Shown here one piece after another: positions 39,568 to 50,700 of a DNA stretch of 64,000 nt. This DNA is from Syngnathus acus. Taxonomy: Eukaryota > Chordata > Actinopteri > Syngnathiformes > Syngnathidae. The number at the start of each line of letters is the position of its first letter. Position 1 is the first letter of the stretch. The position numbers and the translations under genes are program-made. Below the pieces are notes generated by a model, which was not told the DNA's origin, searched no databases, and saw only the letters and a list, made by a program, of their open reading frames with translations. Location: assembly GCF_901709675.1 (NCBI RefSeq), contig NC_051107.1, positions 3,412,001 through 3,476,000 on the forward strand. The letters are read 5' to 3'.

Positions 39568-40160
39568 TTTATTTCACTACTCTCTGGACACTTTGCACAG
39601 TTCACTTTAGTGCATGAACATTCATTCACACATTCGGGCCGGGTTAATTTCACCTGATTTGTCCGTTCCCGGGACATCCGATTGGCTATCCTGCCACAAC
39701 CAATCATAGTCATAATCATAACATCAGGGACTAATCTTTCAATCTGAAATATTATAGACTTTTTTTTTAAAAGAACATATTTTGATAGGCTGAGGAATTC
39801 CATGACGGGAAATTCCATTGAACCATCCAGAAGATTCTCTCGATAATAGTCGCAGACATTATATTGCATTATTATTTCCGTATTAAAACCCCCACCCCAC
39901 CCCCCAACGCACCACCCTGCTCCCCTTACAGTAGTTCTGCAGGTCAGAGTCTATGGAAAATAAAGGGCTCTTGCATTACAACTTCTGATTGGGTCTCTTT
40001 TTTTTTTTTCTAACAAAATATGAAAATCTATAGAAAAAAAATCTATATAGCTCAATAAAAGATAGAGATATCAAAAAAAGGAAATCATGGCTCTCTTGTC
40101 GTAGTCGAGGAAAATTCCAACGGGAGGAAATTGCACTTGAGAGTCTTGTGAGGTGCAAAT
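39568..40160 (-). other. scaf11: Probable scaf11 3' UTR
   Basis: Downstream of the scaf11 stop at 40161, the minus-strand AATAAA (plus-strand TTTATT at 39568-39573) is the likely end signal. That leaves about 400 bp between the converging slc38a2 and scaf11 transcripts. The open frame at 39564-39869 has no resemblance to any family. Confidence 0.45.
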
Positions 40161-43100
40161 TTATTTTTTGCGCGCGTGCTTGTATTTGTCCACGTAGGCC
40201 TTGACCAGGTTGGCCACCTTGCTTGAGTTCACCTCGCCGCTCTTGCTGTGACACACCTGTGGAAAGGAAACAAGAAATAGGAAATGAGATCCAATTAACA
40301 TCGGCGGCAACACCACGTTACCTTCTCGACTGCTTTGCGGACGATCTCCTTGTACTCCTCCTTTGTGATTTCCTTCTTTTGGTAATAAGGTTTCATGGCC
40401 GTCCTCACTTCATTGATGGCTTTCTCTTGGATCTGTTGTTTCTTAAGCAAAAACGCAATGGCGTTAAGAGAAATCCACGCCCGAGAATAATCCTCAACAC
40501 AAAAGGGGGATGTCAAATCACCTTTTCTTTTTTGGAGCTGTCAGCTTGAGCCTTGTGATGCTGAGCCGGCTGCGTCGTCGACGAAGGTTGCGCCTGGCTG
40601 GCGGCTTGGTGGCCAACTTTGGTCGGAGCGGGAAGCGGGCCCGCTTTTCGGAAAGCGCCCATGGTGCTCGCCATCTAGGTCAGAAGAATAGCGCTGTCTC
40701 AATTTAGGCAAATCGGAGATTGATTCAAAAGGCCTTCACGGTACCTGTGATGTTTGCCCATCGGGTTGAGCCGCTGCCGTCTGGCTCCCGTGCTGCATGG
40801 GAGGGGGCGGCGGGGGAGGCGGCGGCAGCCCCTGGGCGCCGACAGCGGGCGCCTGCAGCAGCGGCACGGCGGGGTGGAGGTGCACGGGGATGGGAGGGGT
40901 CATGGCGTACGGCGCAGAGGGCTGCAAGCTGACCGGGAGGGGGCCGCGGGGGCCTTGCGCGGGGAAGTGATGATGGAGCTGCGGGGGCGGAGGAGGCGGC
41001 GGCGGCATGGGGGTCAGCACGGTGGCCTGGGTGTTGCCCGGTGCGGTCGGAGCTGCCGCTTCACTCTTTGCAGAATCTACAAATAAAAAGTTAACAGTCA
41101 TCTCAGTATGTGTGAAACTCTACGCTGCCATCTAGTGGTCTGCCACTTTTCTCACAATATTAAACACAAAAGTACCTGTTGCAGGCTGCTCCTCTTCAGA
41201 TCGAGTCCATCCTCCCGCTCCTCCTCTTTCCCTCTTGGAATAATAATCCTGAACATCAGCGGGAAGCGTCCGACGCACCGCCCAGCTCGACGCCGACGAC
41301 CAGCCGGAGCGGTCCAGCATGGAGTCGCCGGCGTCGCTTTCCTGCTTCCTGCGGCCACCCGGGCGATTCTCATTAAAGCGGCTGTAGGCGTCGTTCCCTG
41401 AATTGTTGCCCATTCCTGAGCTGTTCCGTGGCGGTCTACGGTTGTCGTCGTCTTGGTTGTGGATGCCGCGGTTGCCGCCTCCACGGCCGCCGCCGCGTCC
41501 CCTCGCCGCGCGATCTTCCCAGCGGGATCCGGCGCCGAGATCCCACTTCCTGCTCTCAACCTCACGAGTTTTTTCTGTCACCCAATCGGGAGTCTCCGAC
41601 CAGCCTTGGCGTTCGGGTGAGGTTTCTGAAGGGACGCCGTTCTCGAAGCGAGCGGCGCCACCGTGATAGCGTCGTCCCTCGCCGCCGTTGCCCGCCCTCC
41701 AGCCGCCCCTTCGCTCTCTCCCCCGAGGAGACTGATCCCTGGACGGCGGCCGCTCGGGACTGTACCCCCGTCTGTGTGACCTCGTTCTGGATGGGGAGCG
41801 CGATTTGGATCTGGAGCGACTCCTGGATCGTCGCCTCTTCCTCTCGCGGCTACGCTCCCTCCTGTAGTCCTTCTCCTTGTCTCGCTGGCGGTCTCTTTCT
41901 CTGCTGCGGGCTCGGGAGGAGTGGCCGGAGGGCGGGCTGGCGGCCCGCTCCCGCCTGGACGCCTCTAGTCTGGCGTCCTGCTTGGGCGACCAGGAGGAGG
42001 TCGGGGAGTGGAACCGGGAGCGTCGCTGTCTGCCGTTTTTCCTTTCGTGGTTCGAATCTCGCTCCTCTTGGTCCTCGGAGGTTTCTGCAGGCGGGTGCTC
42101 TTTTGCGGAACCGCTAACAGCCTCCCCCTTGGGTGAACCGCAGTCCATGGATGGACCGTCACTTACTGCCTCAACTATTAAAGGCGCTTCCATTTCAGGT
42201 GTTTGAGAATCCGCTTGTGCTCCCTGGTCAGCGAGCTTCTCTCCGGGGGGTTCAGCAGGCTTGGAGGCGGGACTTTCATGAGCTTCTCCCTGCGCCACCC
42301 CATCATCCTCATTGCTTTTCTCCAACCCTTCTTCATCGGTCTCCATTTTACAGTCCTGCTCAATCACGTCAGTATCGGGAGACGTGAGGTTCTCCAGGGT
42401 GTTCTCGAGTTCAGATGGCAGCCATGTGGTGAGCTTCTCATCGCCTGCTGTTGAAATTGACGTGACAGTAGGTTCCTCTGCTCGTGTGCTCGGTTTGCCA
42501 GAGCAGTCAGACTCGGGGCTTTTTGGAGGCGAGTCCAAAGAACAGGACAAGCGGCTGTTGTCGTCAGGTTGTGCTTTTTCATCGTCGTCCTCCACATTAC
42601 TGCTTAAAGATTCCGCAGCTTGTTGCCCATCGAGTGAATCAACGTCAGTGTGGTCTGCGTTAGGACTTCGTTCCGCATCAGAGGGCCGATCGGAGTCGTT
42701 CACCTCGGGCTTCGCTTCTTCGTTCGCCTCCTCCTTGTCACCATCCTCGTCATCCTCGCTGGCCGACTGCTTCTGTCTGGTGCTTTTCCTCTTCCCGCTG
42801 GCCTTTCGGTTGGTTACCCGTTTACTCTTCCTTTTGGCTGGCACCTGAGATGTCATTCCAGGCTCGGAGCCCTGGCTGGCAGACGAGTCCGAGTCGGACG
42901 CACTGGACTGTGGCGGCGACGACGGGTCGCACGCAGAAGACTCCGTCTGGGCTTTGCTGTTACGTCCCGGTGGTCTGGAGGCTATGGACTCAGTTTTTTG
43001 GGTGGGCGCGTTGGAGTTGGAAGCTCTCCCGACTTGCTTTTCTCCTCCTTTAGGAGAGGTAATGGCGCAGACCACACCTTGGAAAACTGTAAGAATAAAA

Positions 43101-44791
43101 ACGGTGTGAAATCGTGAAAATCGGGAAACAATGGTGCCTTCGGATATAATGTCAATTTATTCCATGACTATGCTAATGTTTGAAATGAACGCAAGAGCCA
43201 TTTATCTCGTTCAACCTCCGAAAACTCTTGGTATGCAGATCTTGTCCACCAGGGGGCAGTATAATTCAAGTTCATAGTCTTTTTTTTTTTTTTTTATAGA
43301 GAATAAAAAATATATGCCTGTGGGCATTATATTATTGTCTAGACATTTTTTTAAAAGCAAAAACGGACTTAACAATTCGTATCTCGAAAAGGCACCATTG
43401 GACATTTTCTTTTCCAACACAAAGCAAAAAAAAAAAAAAAAAAGTATTCTTAAGATCAGCCATACCCAAATGCACAGGCCCAAATGATGACGTGGACGTT
43501 ATAGGAAATGAACAAAGTTCAAATGTAAATGGACTTCGGTTGCTATCAGCAGGGAGGAACCTGCAGGAAAAGGGAAAGGGTATTATCAGCGAGCTCTGAT
43601 GAGGCTTTTCTGAATCCCAGAATTTAACGTCTATAATGACGATAATAATAAAATGAGTACGGCTTCGATTTGATTACCTTGACGTTCCGTTCGCGGTAAT
43701 GGGTGCAGCAGGAGAGAACCACGGGCACACTTGTACCTGGCGTTTGCACTGTTGAGTTTCACACAATACGTCTTCGGTCACTAGCAAAGACTCTGTGCTG
43801 CAAGAGAAGGATCAGGTCGCAATTCATTAATATTTTAAAGTCAAAATATTCTCGTCTTAAAGTCGAGAACTCGAATACAGAATGTAGGTCATGATAATGG
43901 AAGCATGACTTACATGTCCTGTGTTGACGTTGCTAATGAAAAAAAGTGAGATGATGGCCAAGCATAGTGTTCTGCTCTTCTCACCTGGAAAATAAGATGG
44001 TCGGTTTAAAAATGGGGTAAATTAATTAGTAGCAAAGAAGGGGGGGACATAAGAACCTACCTTTTTTAAGCTTACTGAAGATGTGTCGTCATTATTACCT
44101 GGCGGAGGAATTTACACATTAAATTGATATATATAATTAAAAAATAAATAAATCTTTAAATACGTACATTTCCGTCCTTTTGTTTTCTCTGCCCTTTGCT
44201 GTCTGGATCTTTTTCTGAGTTTGCTTCTGGAATTGGAAAAAAAAAAAAAATCAACTTCCAACTAAAATGATTTCGCTTAATGAGATTAAAAATAATACTC
44301 ACTTGAGACACAATTTATGTCCGCGATTTCTACAGACGCAACTCTCAGCTTCAGGTTCAACGACTTGCCGCCTCACTGGAACCTTGAAAAAAACCACAAA
44401 TGACCAATATTAGCTTTGTAAGCAAAATAAAAGGATGGAGTAAATGCGGTGTCAATTATAAATAAACAAACCTGCACACAGCGCATGTTTCCATCCCATC
44501 TGTAAACATTCCTGAATGGCCGTCTGTCCACTGGACAAGAAGGGACCATCTGCAACTGATGGGAATACGATGAAAATAAATATGAATGGCAAGCACAAGG
44601 CACACCGTAACGTTGTTGAACATCACCTCCGCCCAAGTGAGGAGGCATCCAAGGCAGAAGACATGACAGCAGCTGTCCGGCATGGCAACCTCTCCTCCGG
44701 CCGGGACGCCTAAGCAGATAGGACATCGCTCGGCCTCCTCGCCGTCGCTCCCATCAGGGGGTGACCCCTGACCACCTTCAGTTCCAGTCAT
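40161..44791 (-). CDS. scaf11: SR-related CTD-associated factor 11 (RING/SR splicing protein)
   Basis: Coding exons, 5' to 3': 44791-44627, 44549-44472, 44382-44303, 44226-44168, 44098-44061, 43984-43914, 43800-43678, 43560-43466, 43086-41176, 41076-40745, 40674-40522, 40441-40322, 40256-40161. All are in phase, giving 1106 aa (human 1463). The nuclear protein associates with splicing factors. A RING finger spans 23-63 (C23, C26, C41, H43, C46, C49, C60) with Asp63 as last ligand, as in human CPID. An acidic/Ser-rich region follows, then an SR domain at about 590-695 opening with [19 protein letters not shown] repeats at about 765-780, [20 protein letters not shown] at about 828, and polyproline at about 880-970. 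The C-terminal [23 protein letters not shown] block is typical of SCAF11. The start is the first ATG in the exon beginning at 44819. Donor GTACAA at 43736 was passed over because reading to 43678 keeps phase and human similarity. Confidence 0.93.
41123..41138 (-). promoter_or_regulatory. CTCF-like binding motif
   Basis: The minus strand reads CCACTAGATGGCAGCG, a near-perfect CTCF core, in the short scaf11 intron between the large SR exon and the polyproline exon. Confidence 0.45.
43246..43260 (+). promoter_or_regulatory. CTCF-like binding motif
   Basis: CCACCAGGGGGCAGT is an essentially ideal CTCF core. It lies in the scaf11 intron just upstream of the large SR exon. Confidence 0.55.
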
Positions 44792-45474
44792 GTCCAGCCC
44801 TGGGCTGTCCAAATCCCTGCTAGGAGAAACACAAGAGTAATTTATCAGTCTATATTTATTATGGCATGACTCCAATTGATCTCGAAATGAACTGCCGCCA
44901 TAATAGATTTATGTAATGTACACGAGTCTAATAAATAATTTTTTTCATGGAAAAGTTGAGTTGAAATAGTCCATTGCACACAAACATATTTGTTGAAGTT
45001 GATAACAATACAGCAGAACTCAAATTACTAATCTTGATCACATCAATGAGGCTTCTATGGCAACAATGTAAAACTAATAAGCAGGCGTTTGTTCCGCTAT
45101 TAATACACTTAAAATTAACATTACAGTTCATCTTAACGAACGTTTTATTTCAATGCCAATGTAGAAATGACCACATACTTGGTTCTTATTGGTTAGCAAA
45201 TGAGCTAATGCTAAGCGAAACCAAAAATAGCTACCAAATAGCTTCATGGCTATTAGCACAGTTAGCAACTCCAGGCTAAATCGCAGTTATTATTAGCCGC
45301 TCTTAATACAGTGAAGGTCGTTGGTTAGCTAGGTGGCTAGTAGCGATCTTATCTTAAGTTTATCTCCTCGAGCTAACTAGCCGCTTTGGGATAACAACAC
45401 AACATCTGCTTACGTCGTTATAAGAAGCTAACACGAGAGGCTAATTAGCAAAGAAGCCACAGTGGCTTACTCAC

Positions 45475-45620
45475 CTCTAAAGTGCCCCCGTGCCTTGTTT
45501 TGACGCACCGAAACGCTTCCTCGGTGCAAACTTGTTTTTATTTCTCCCCCAAACAAATGCTAACGAATCGCTAAGCTATTCGTTGAATTTGCTACTTGTT
45601 GTTTGAGGCTAAAAAGCAAG
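45475..45620 (-). promoter_or_regulatory. scaf11: scaf11 non-coding first exon and promoter region
   Basis: On the minus strand TTTAGAG/GTGAGTAAG gives a strong donor with the exon edge at 45475. The upstream stretch to about 45560 has no ATG, so the first exon is untranslated and splices to the acceptor before 44819 (TTTCTCCTAG). GCGGTGCGGTCC-type CG-rich sequence around 45650 may be the promoter core. The transcription start is not fixed. Confidence 0.5.
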
Positions 45621-45744
45621 CAGAGATTTCACAAAATCTCGGCCACATGTCTCGCGGTGCGGTCCGAAGTTTTTCACGAAGAGAGCTCCCCCAACTGGAG
45701 AAAAAAAACATTACACAGAAAAGATTCATGGATAAAATATATAC

Positions 45745-45788
45745 GAATGAATGAATGAATGAATGAATGAATGAATGAATGAATGAAT
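45745..45788. repeat. (GAAT)11 microsatellite
   Basis: Eleven uninterrupted GAAT units lie immediately upstream of the scaf11 first exon, between it and the arid2 3' end. Length variation here could alter promoter spacing. Confidence 0.95.
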
Positions 45789-46196
45789 AAATCATTATGT
45801 GTGAGTTAGAGCCATCCTTTGACAAAATGTAACTTTAGGTTATAAGAAGTGTTGAATTGTTTTTCCTTCCACTTGACAACTCATTTACACATAAATATAA
45901 CAAGTGTTAAATGAGCTTTTGTGTATTTTATTGATTCATCTTAGTATTTAATTCGATCAAATATTTTAAATTGTAATTATGCTCTTTGCATTCATGGCGA
46001 TGCAAGAATTGGGCCGTGAAGTCATTACAGGGACAATGCGAAAGAAAATCACGTGTTAGGAGTTAAATAATCTATTTTTAAATTTAAAAACAACGTTTTC
46101 ATCGAAGTTGTGATGCACTGTAGTACATTTTCCATTGCAAATAATGTCTAATTCATCACAGAAGAAAAGAGAAGAAAATGAAAAATGTTCAGTGTT

Positions 46197-47754
46197 TTTA
46201 TTTAAAAACTATAAACAGTCACCAAAGTAAATAAAGCCAATCTCTAACAGACTGTTAGGTCTATTTTTAGTCACACATCCTACAGACACGGCAGAAATGA
46301 GGATAGTTGGGTCATGCCCCCCCCCACCCCGCTCAGATGCTAATAGGACAGGCAGTCATAAATGGTACACAACACACGGTAGAGGACAGTCTTGAGGACG
46401 TGAGCCGGAATGTGGCATGGTATTAAGAATGAAAAAATAGTACAATAAAACTCCACACTATATTAAGATAGAAAAAAGTAGTGAAGAAAATATCATACCT
46501 GCACGTAAAGCAAAGAACACAGGAGAAAACCTGTATAAAAACTCCATGTATTTAAACCAATTTACAAATACAAAAAAATTTTGGTACGCGCACTGTGCCC
46601 GTACAATGACAAAACGCTTACAGTGGATAGATATATGTCATTTGTTTTGTGTGTGTTTGTGTGTATGCGTGCATTGCGGGGTCAGGTGTGAGGAAACAGA
46701 AAGGGGAAAATACCTTCAATATTTTTTTTTTCTTCTACAAAATGACATGATATATTATTCCATACTCTTTCAGCCAGCAAAATGAGTTCTACAAGGTATT
46801 ATAATACAAAATGTCACAGTTCCACAAAAAACTGTTTTTTTCCCCCTCTCCCTAGGCTTTACAGCATCAGTACCTTTGCAGAAGTATTTACAGGGTTTTA
46901 AGTACATTCATACACTGCTGAGTATAGAATCACATTAGATACAAGTGACCAGGGATCATAAAAAAAAATGCAAACAAAAAAAAAACATACTACTTTATTC
47001 AATCCTACCAAAGTAATGCTTCTATTAACACCACAGAGCAAGTTCTCCAGTGGCTGCATCATCATGAGAGAGGATCTTCTTTATATATATTCACAAGATA
47101 TTTACAAGATTATTTTTTTTCTTTCATTAATTGTAATTTCATGTCATTTATTTCAATAATAAATAGGTGAAAATATATCGACTCAAGTAAGAAAAACCAA
47201 GCTACCAAGTTCCAAAGAAAAACAAAAGAAGTCTGCGCTAGTTGCCTGTCGAGTCCTCCGATCCTAACCCTGTGGAACGCCTTCCAAACCCCGCCCCCCT
47301 CCAAATAAAAACGGTGGTCTTCATTCAGTCGGAATTCGCTCGTCAGTTCGTGGGGCGAAAAAAAAAGAATCGACAAAATGTGCTCGTGTTTGGTGCTCAT
47401 TTTTTTTTTTTTTTTTTTTAGGGGGGGGGAGGCGGGTCGTCGGCGGAGTCCCTCGGGGAAGCGGTTGGAAAAAGCTCCCTGTGATGGGCAGCTGGTGGAA
47501 GACCCCGTGGCAGTTTGTTGAGTGTGTGGACGAGGGTACGTGGTGGGCTTTCAAACACAGGTTGAAGGAGCTGCGGGGGGGGGGAGAAAGGGGGCGGAGC
47601 TGGGCAGCAGGCGGAGGTTCTTTAGTCCGGATTCCTGCGCTTCCGCTTCCTCCCAGACTCGCTACAGCTCACCGGCGGCGTCTTTCCTCCTCTCGCCTCG
47701 GTGGGCGCGTGAGGATGACGGAGGAGTTTCTAGAGGTTGTCCTTTTGGCGTTAG
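46197..47754 (-). other. arid2: arid2 3' UTR
   Basis: About 1.55 kb follows the stop codon at 47755-47757. The minus-strand AATAAA (plus TTTATT at 46197-46202) lies after a long T-rich UTR and is a good candidate for the cleavage signal. No other gene is seen in the stretch. Confidence 0.5.
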
Positions 47755-50700
47755 TTAGGCCTGGAGCGAACGTGTCAGTTCATAAAGGCATTTGGCGAGC
47801 GTGGTGGAAACCTCCATGTTACTTAGTGCCAGCACGGAGAGGTGCGCCTCGTGCTTCTTTACCAGCCTGAAAATTCGGGATTATTGTCAGATTCTCGCAG
47901 AGACAGAATTTTTTTTTTATTTCCTCCATACTTACATGCGACCACAGTCCGAGTGCTTGGCGATGTTCTTTAACGTTAAGGCAGCAGTTAGTCGGATGTG
48001 TTTGGTAACTGGTCCCTCCTTCTCGTCCTGATGAGGGCAGGAGAACATTTAAATCATCGCTTCTTTCCCAACGTTTGCTCGAGATGCTCACCGTGAAGTC
48101 CCTGAAGACCAAATTTCGAGAACCTCGACGGAGGGCCATGAGAGCTGCGCTGGGATGATTGACGATTGCTTTCGGCGGTCGCGCCGCCGGAGTACTGCCT
48201 GCCGCCGGTGGCGGCGTCCTTTCAAAGCACACGTTTACAAGTTAGGGCTGAAAATAATTCTCATCCCGGCGTTCAAAATGACACGTACTGGGAAGAAGTT
48301 GGGTTGGGGCTCTGCGCTTGCTGCTCCTCCAATTTGAGTCCAGCTAGCAAAGCTTCCCGAGAACAGTGTTTATCCTGAAAGCGAGTTCACGGAACCAAAG
48401 TGTAAGTTCCCCGGAACAAATACCAGGGTGCAATTCGGCGCTGGTACCTGTAGATGCGTAATGAACGACAGTCTCTGTCGCGGGAAAGGATCGCATCCTT
48501 CCCACTGACATTGGCCCGCGTACACGTCCTTTCCGCCATGTTGCGTCGCGGCGTGGTAAAACACTCGGGATGGAGTCTCGAACCACCTACGAGTGGAAAC
48601 GACATCATGAACAATCAGATTGTAGAAAAGAGGGATTGCCCATCTTACCGTTTACAGGATTGCCAAAGACATTTGAAGTTCTGCCCCGGTTTCCTGCTCG
48701 GCTCGGGCGGCGCCGTGGGGGCTTGCTGGGGGGCGTTGCTGTCTGCAGGTTGGGTGGCGGGGGGCGGAGACGGGGTAAGCTATAGAAGAGATGAGAATTG
48801 TCAAAATATATCAAGAGCTATACTGTTAACTTTTTTAAAGATGCCATTTTGTATGCCGAGATGTAACCGAAGCGCTCCCTGGAGGCCTCAGTTGTTCTCT
48901 CGGCAGCTTTGCTGTAAGGAGGTTTGTATCGGTGAGAGCCAAATGGTCTGAACTGGCCGCACCTTCTTAACCTCCACGTCGTAGCGACGATCGGAAACAC
49001 GGCAACGTGACTCACCGTTGTGCCAGCTGCCTGTGTGGGCGAGCAGTTCCTCTGCTGACTGGCGTTCTCGATTGCTACTTTGGCTACGGTGCTTGGGTCG
49101 GTTCCCGCCGGCACGGCCACCATGGTGGAGCTGCTGCCCGCGTTGTTGGGGTCGCTGATGGTGATTATCCGCACTCCCACTTTGTTGGGGATCCCCGAGG
49201 AGGCGGCGGCGGCCGCGCGATCCTCGCTCTCGGCCGGCCTCTTGACGCCCCGGGCTTCCGAGGCGACGCCGTTCGCCGACGCGCTCTGGGTGGGGGTGGA
49301 ATTGGGGAGCAGTTGCTGCCTTAGCGCGGGCACGGCGTGGCCAGGCCCTAAAGGTCCGTTTGTTAATTCCGAGGGCGGCCTGGGGCCGATCGCCTGAGGT
49401 CCATTGGCCAGGCGCTCTGCCTGCTGGGCTTTGGCAGTGTCCTGCTGGAGGGGAGGACTGGGAGCAGGGGGACTCTTCTCGGCGGGGCCCACATCCCCGT
49501 TCCCCAAGTACTGCTTGGAAGCAATGTGATTTGGAATGTTTTTGCTAATGACGCCGCCTTCGCCCCGGTCCACGTCGCACACCCCGTTGACCAGCGTCCT
49601 TTTAGGGTCGGGGTTGCCCTCCGGGGCGGCGTCGGGGGAGAGGGCCTGCTTCCCATTGGCGGGGGAACTCTCCGCTGCCGGACCGTTTAGCGTCCCCTGA
49701 CTGTTCCCTGAGTGGTATGGAGGGAGACTAGACTCCATGCACTTGCGACCGTTTAGCAGCTTGGCGCCGACCCCGACGTCCCCGTTACTGGTTTTCCCGT
49801 TAGCGGAGTCTCCGTCGGGCATGGAGGAGTTCTCCATCACCTCGATTTTCCGCTCGTGGATGTGCAAGCCGGTGGCGTCCTTGGCCTCCTCCTCCTTTTG
49901 ACAAATGATCTTGTCGCCTCTGAGCGGAGCCGGCGGCGGAGGAACGGCGGGAGCTTGCTGGGACGCCGTCCCCGTCGAGAACGGCGGCGACGGGACGCTC
50001 GGGGCCACGGCGCCGTGGCTGACGGCGGCCACGGTGTTAAAGCCAGTGTTCGGGACCACAGTAAAAGTGACTTGTCCGGTCGCCATGGGGGCCTGGATGA
50101 TTGCGGCCGGACTACTCGTCGAGATGATCTGGCCAGGCAAGAGCTGGACCTGACTGGGAACCAGCTGCACGTTCAGTTGCTGCGGCTGGGGAGGGGGCAC
50201 CTGGGGGTTGTAGGCCGTCTGGTAGATGACCTGCGAGCTGGTGCTGTTGGGAGGGGGCACCTGCGGGGCGGGGAGGATGAGCTTTCCGCCCGGCGTGGAA
50301 GGCCCTCGCTTTGGAAGCAGAAGCTGTTTGATCAAGCTGGACTCGGAGGAGGTAGGCTGCGAGGGAGGAGCTTGCGGAATCATTTGCTGATGTCGTTTGA
50401 TGGACAGTGCGTTCGCGGGAGCCGGGCACGGGTTGGAAGGGGCGCCGGACTGCCCGGCTATTTGAATGGACTGGGCACCGGGAATGGCGGCAGGGTTGGC
50501 GAGAACAATTTGGTGTATGGCCGGGGTGTAGGCTTGGCTTGGTTGAGGACCGGCACCGACTATGACCACACTCTGCGCCTGTGTCTGAGGCTGCTGGTTG
50601 GCTATCGTGGCTGCTGGCCCAGTGGACTGGCTTGGCGCTGGTTTGGGGGCGATATTCTGAAATGTGACACGGGAGCTCGTGGAAGCGGACGCCGCCGGAT

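Noticed and set aside
39564-39869. 101-codon minus-strand Cys-rich open frame
   Set aside because: It falls in the scaf11 3' UTR near the poly(A) signal and has no similarity or initiation context.
41428-42117. 229-codon plus-strand open frame rich in Arg/Ser
   Set aside because: Antisense shadow of the scaf11 SR-rich exon, whose minus-strand reading matches the family in order.
43736-43737. Alternative scaf11 donor CAG/GTACAA after codon KRQ
   Set aside because: It would put the following exon out of phase; reading through to the AG/GTAATC donor keeps frame and resembles human KRHELELSWF.
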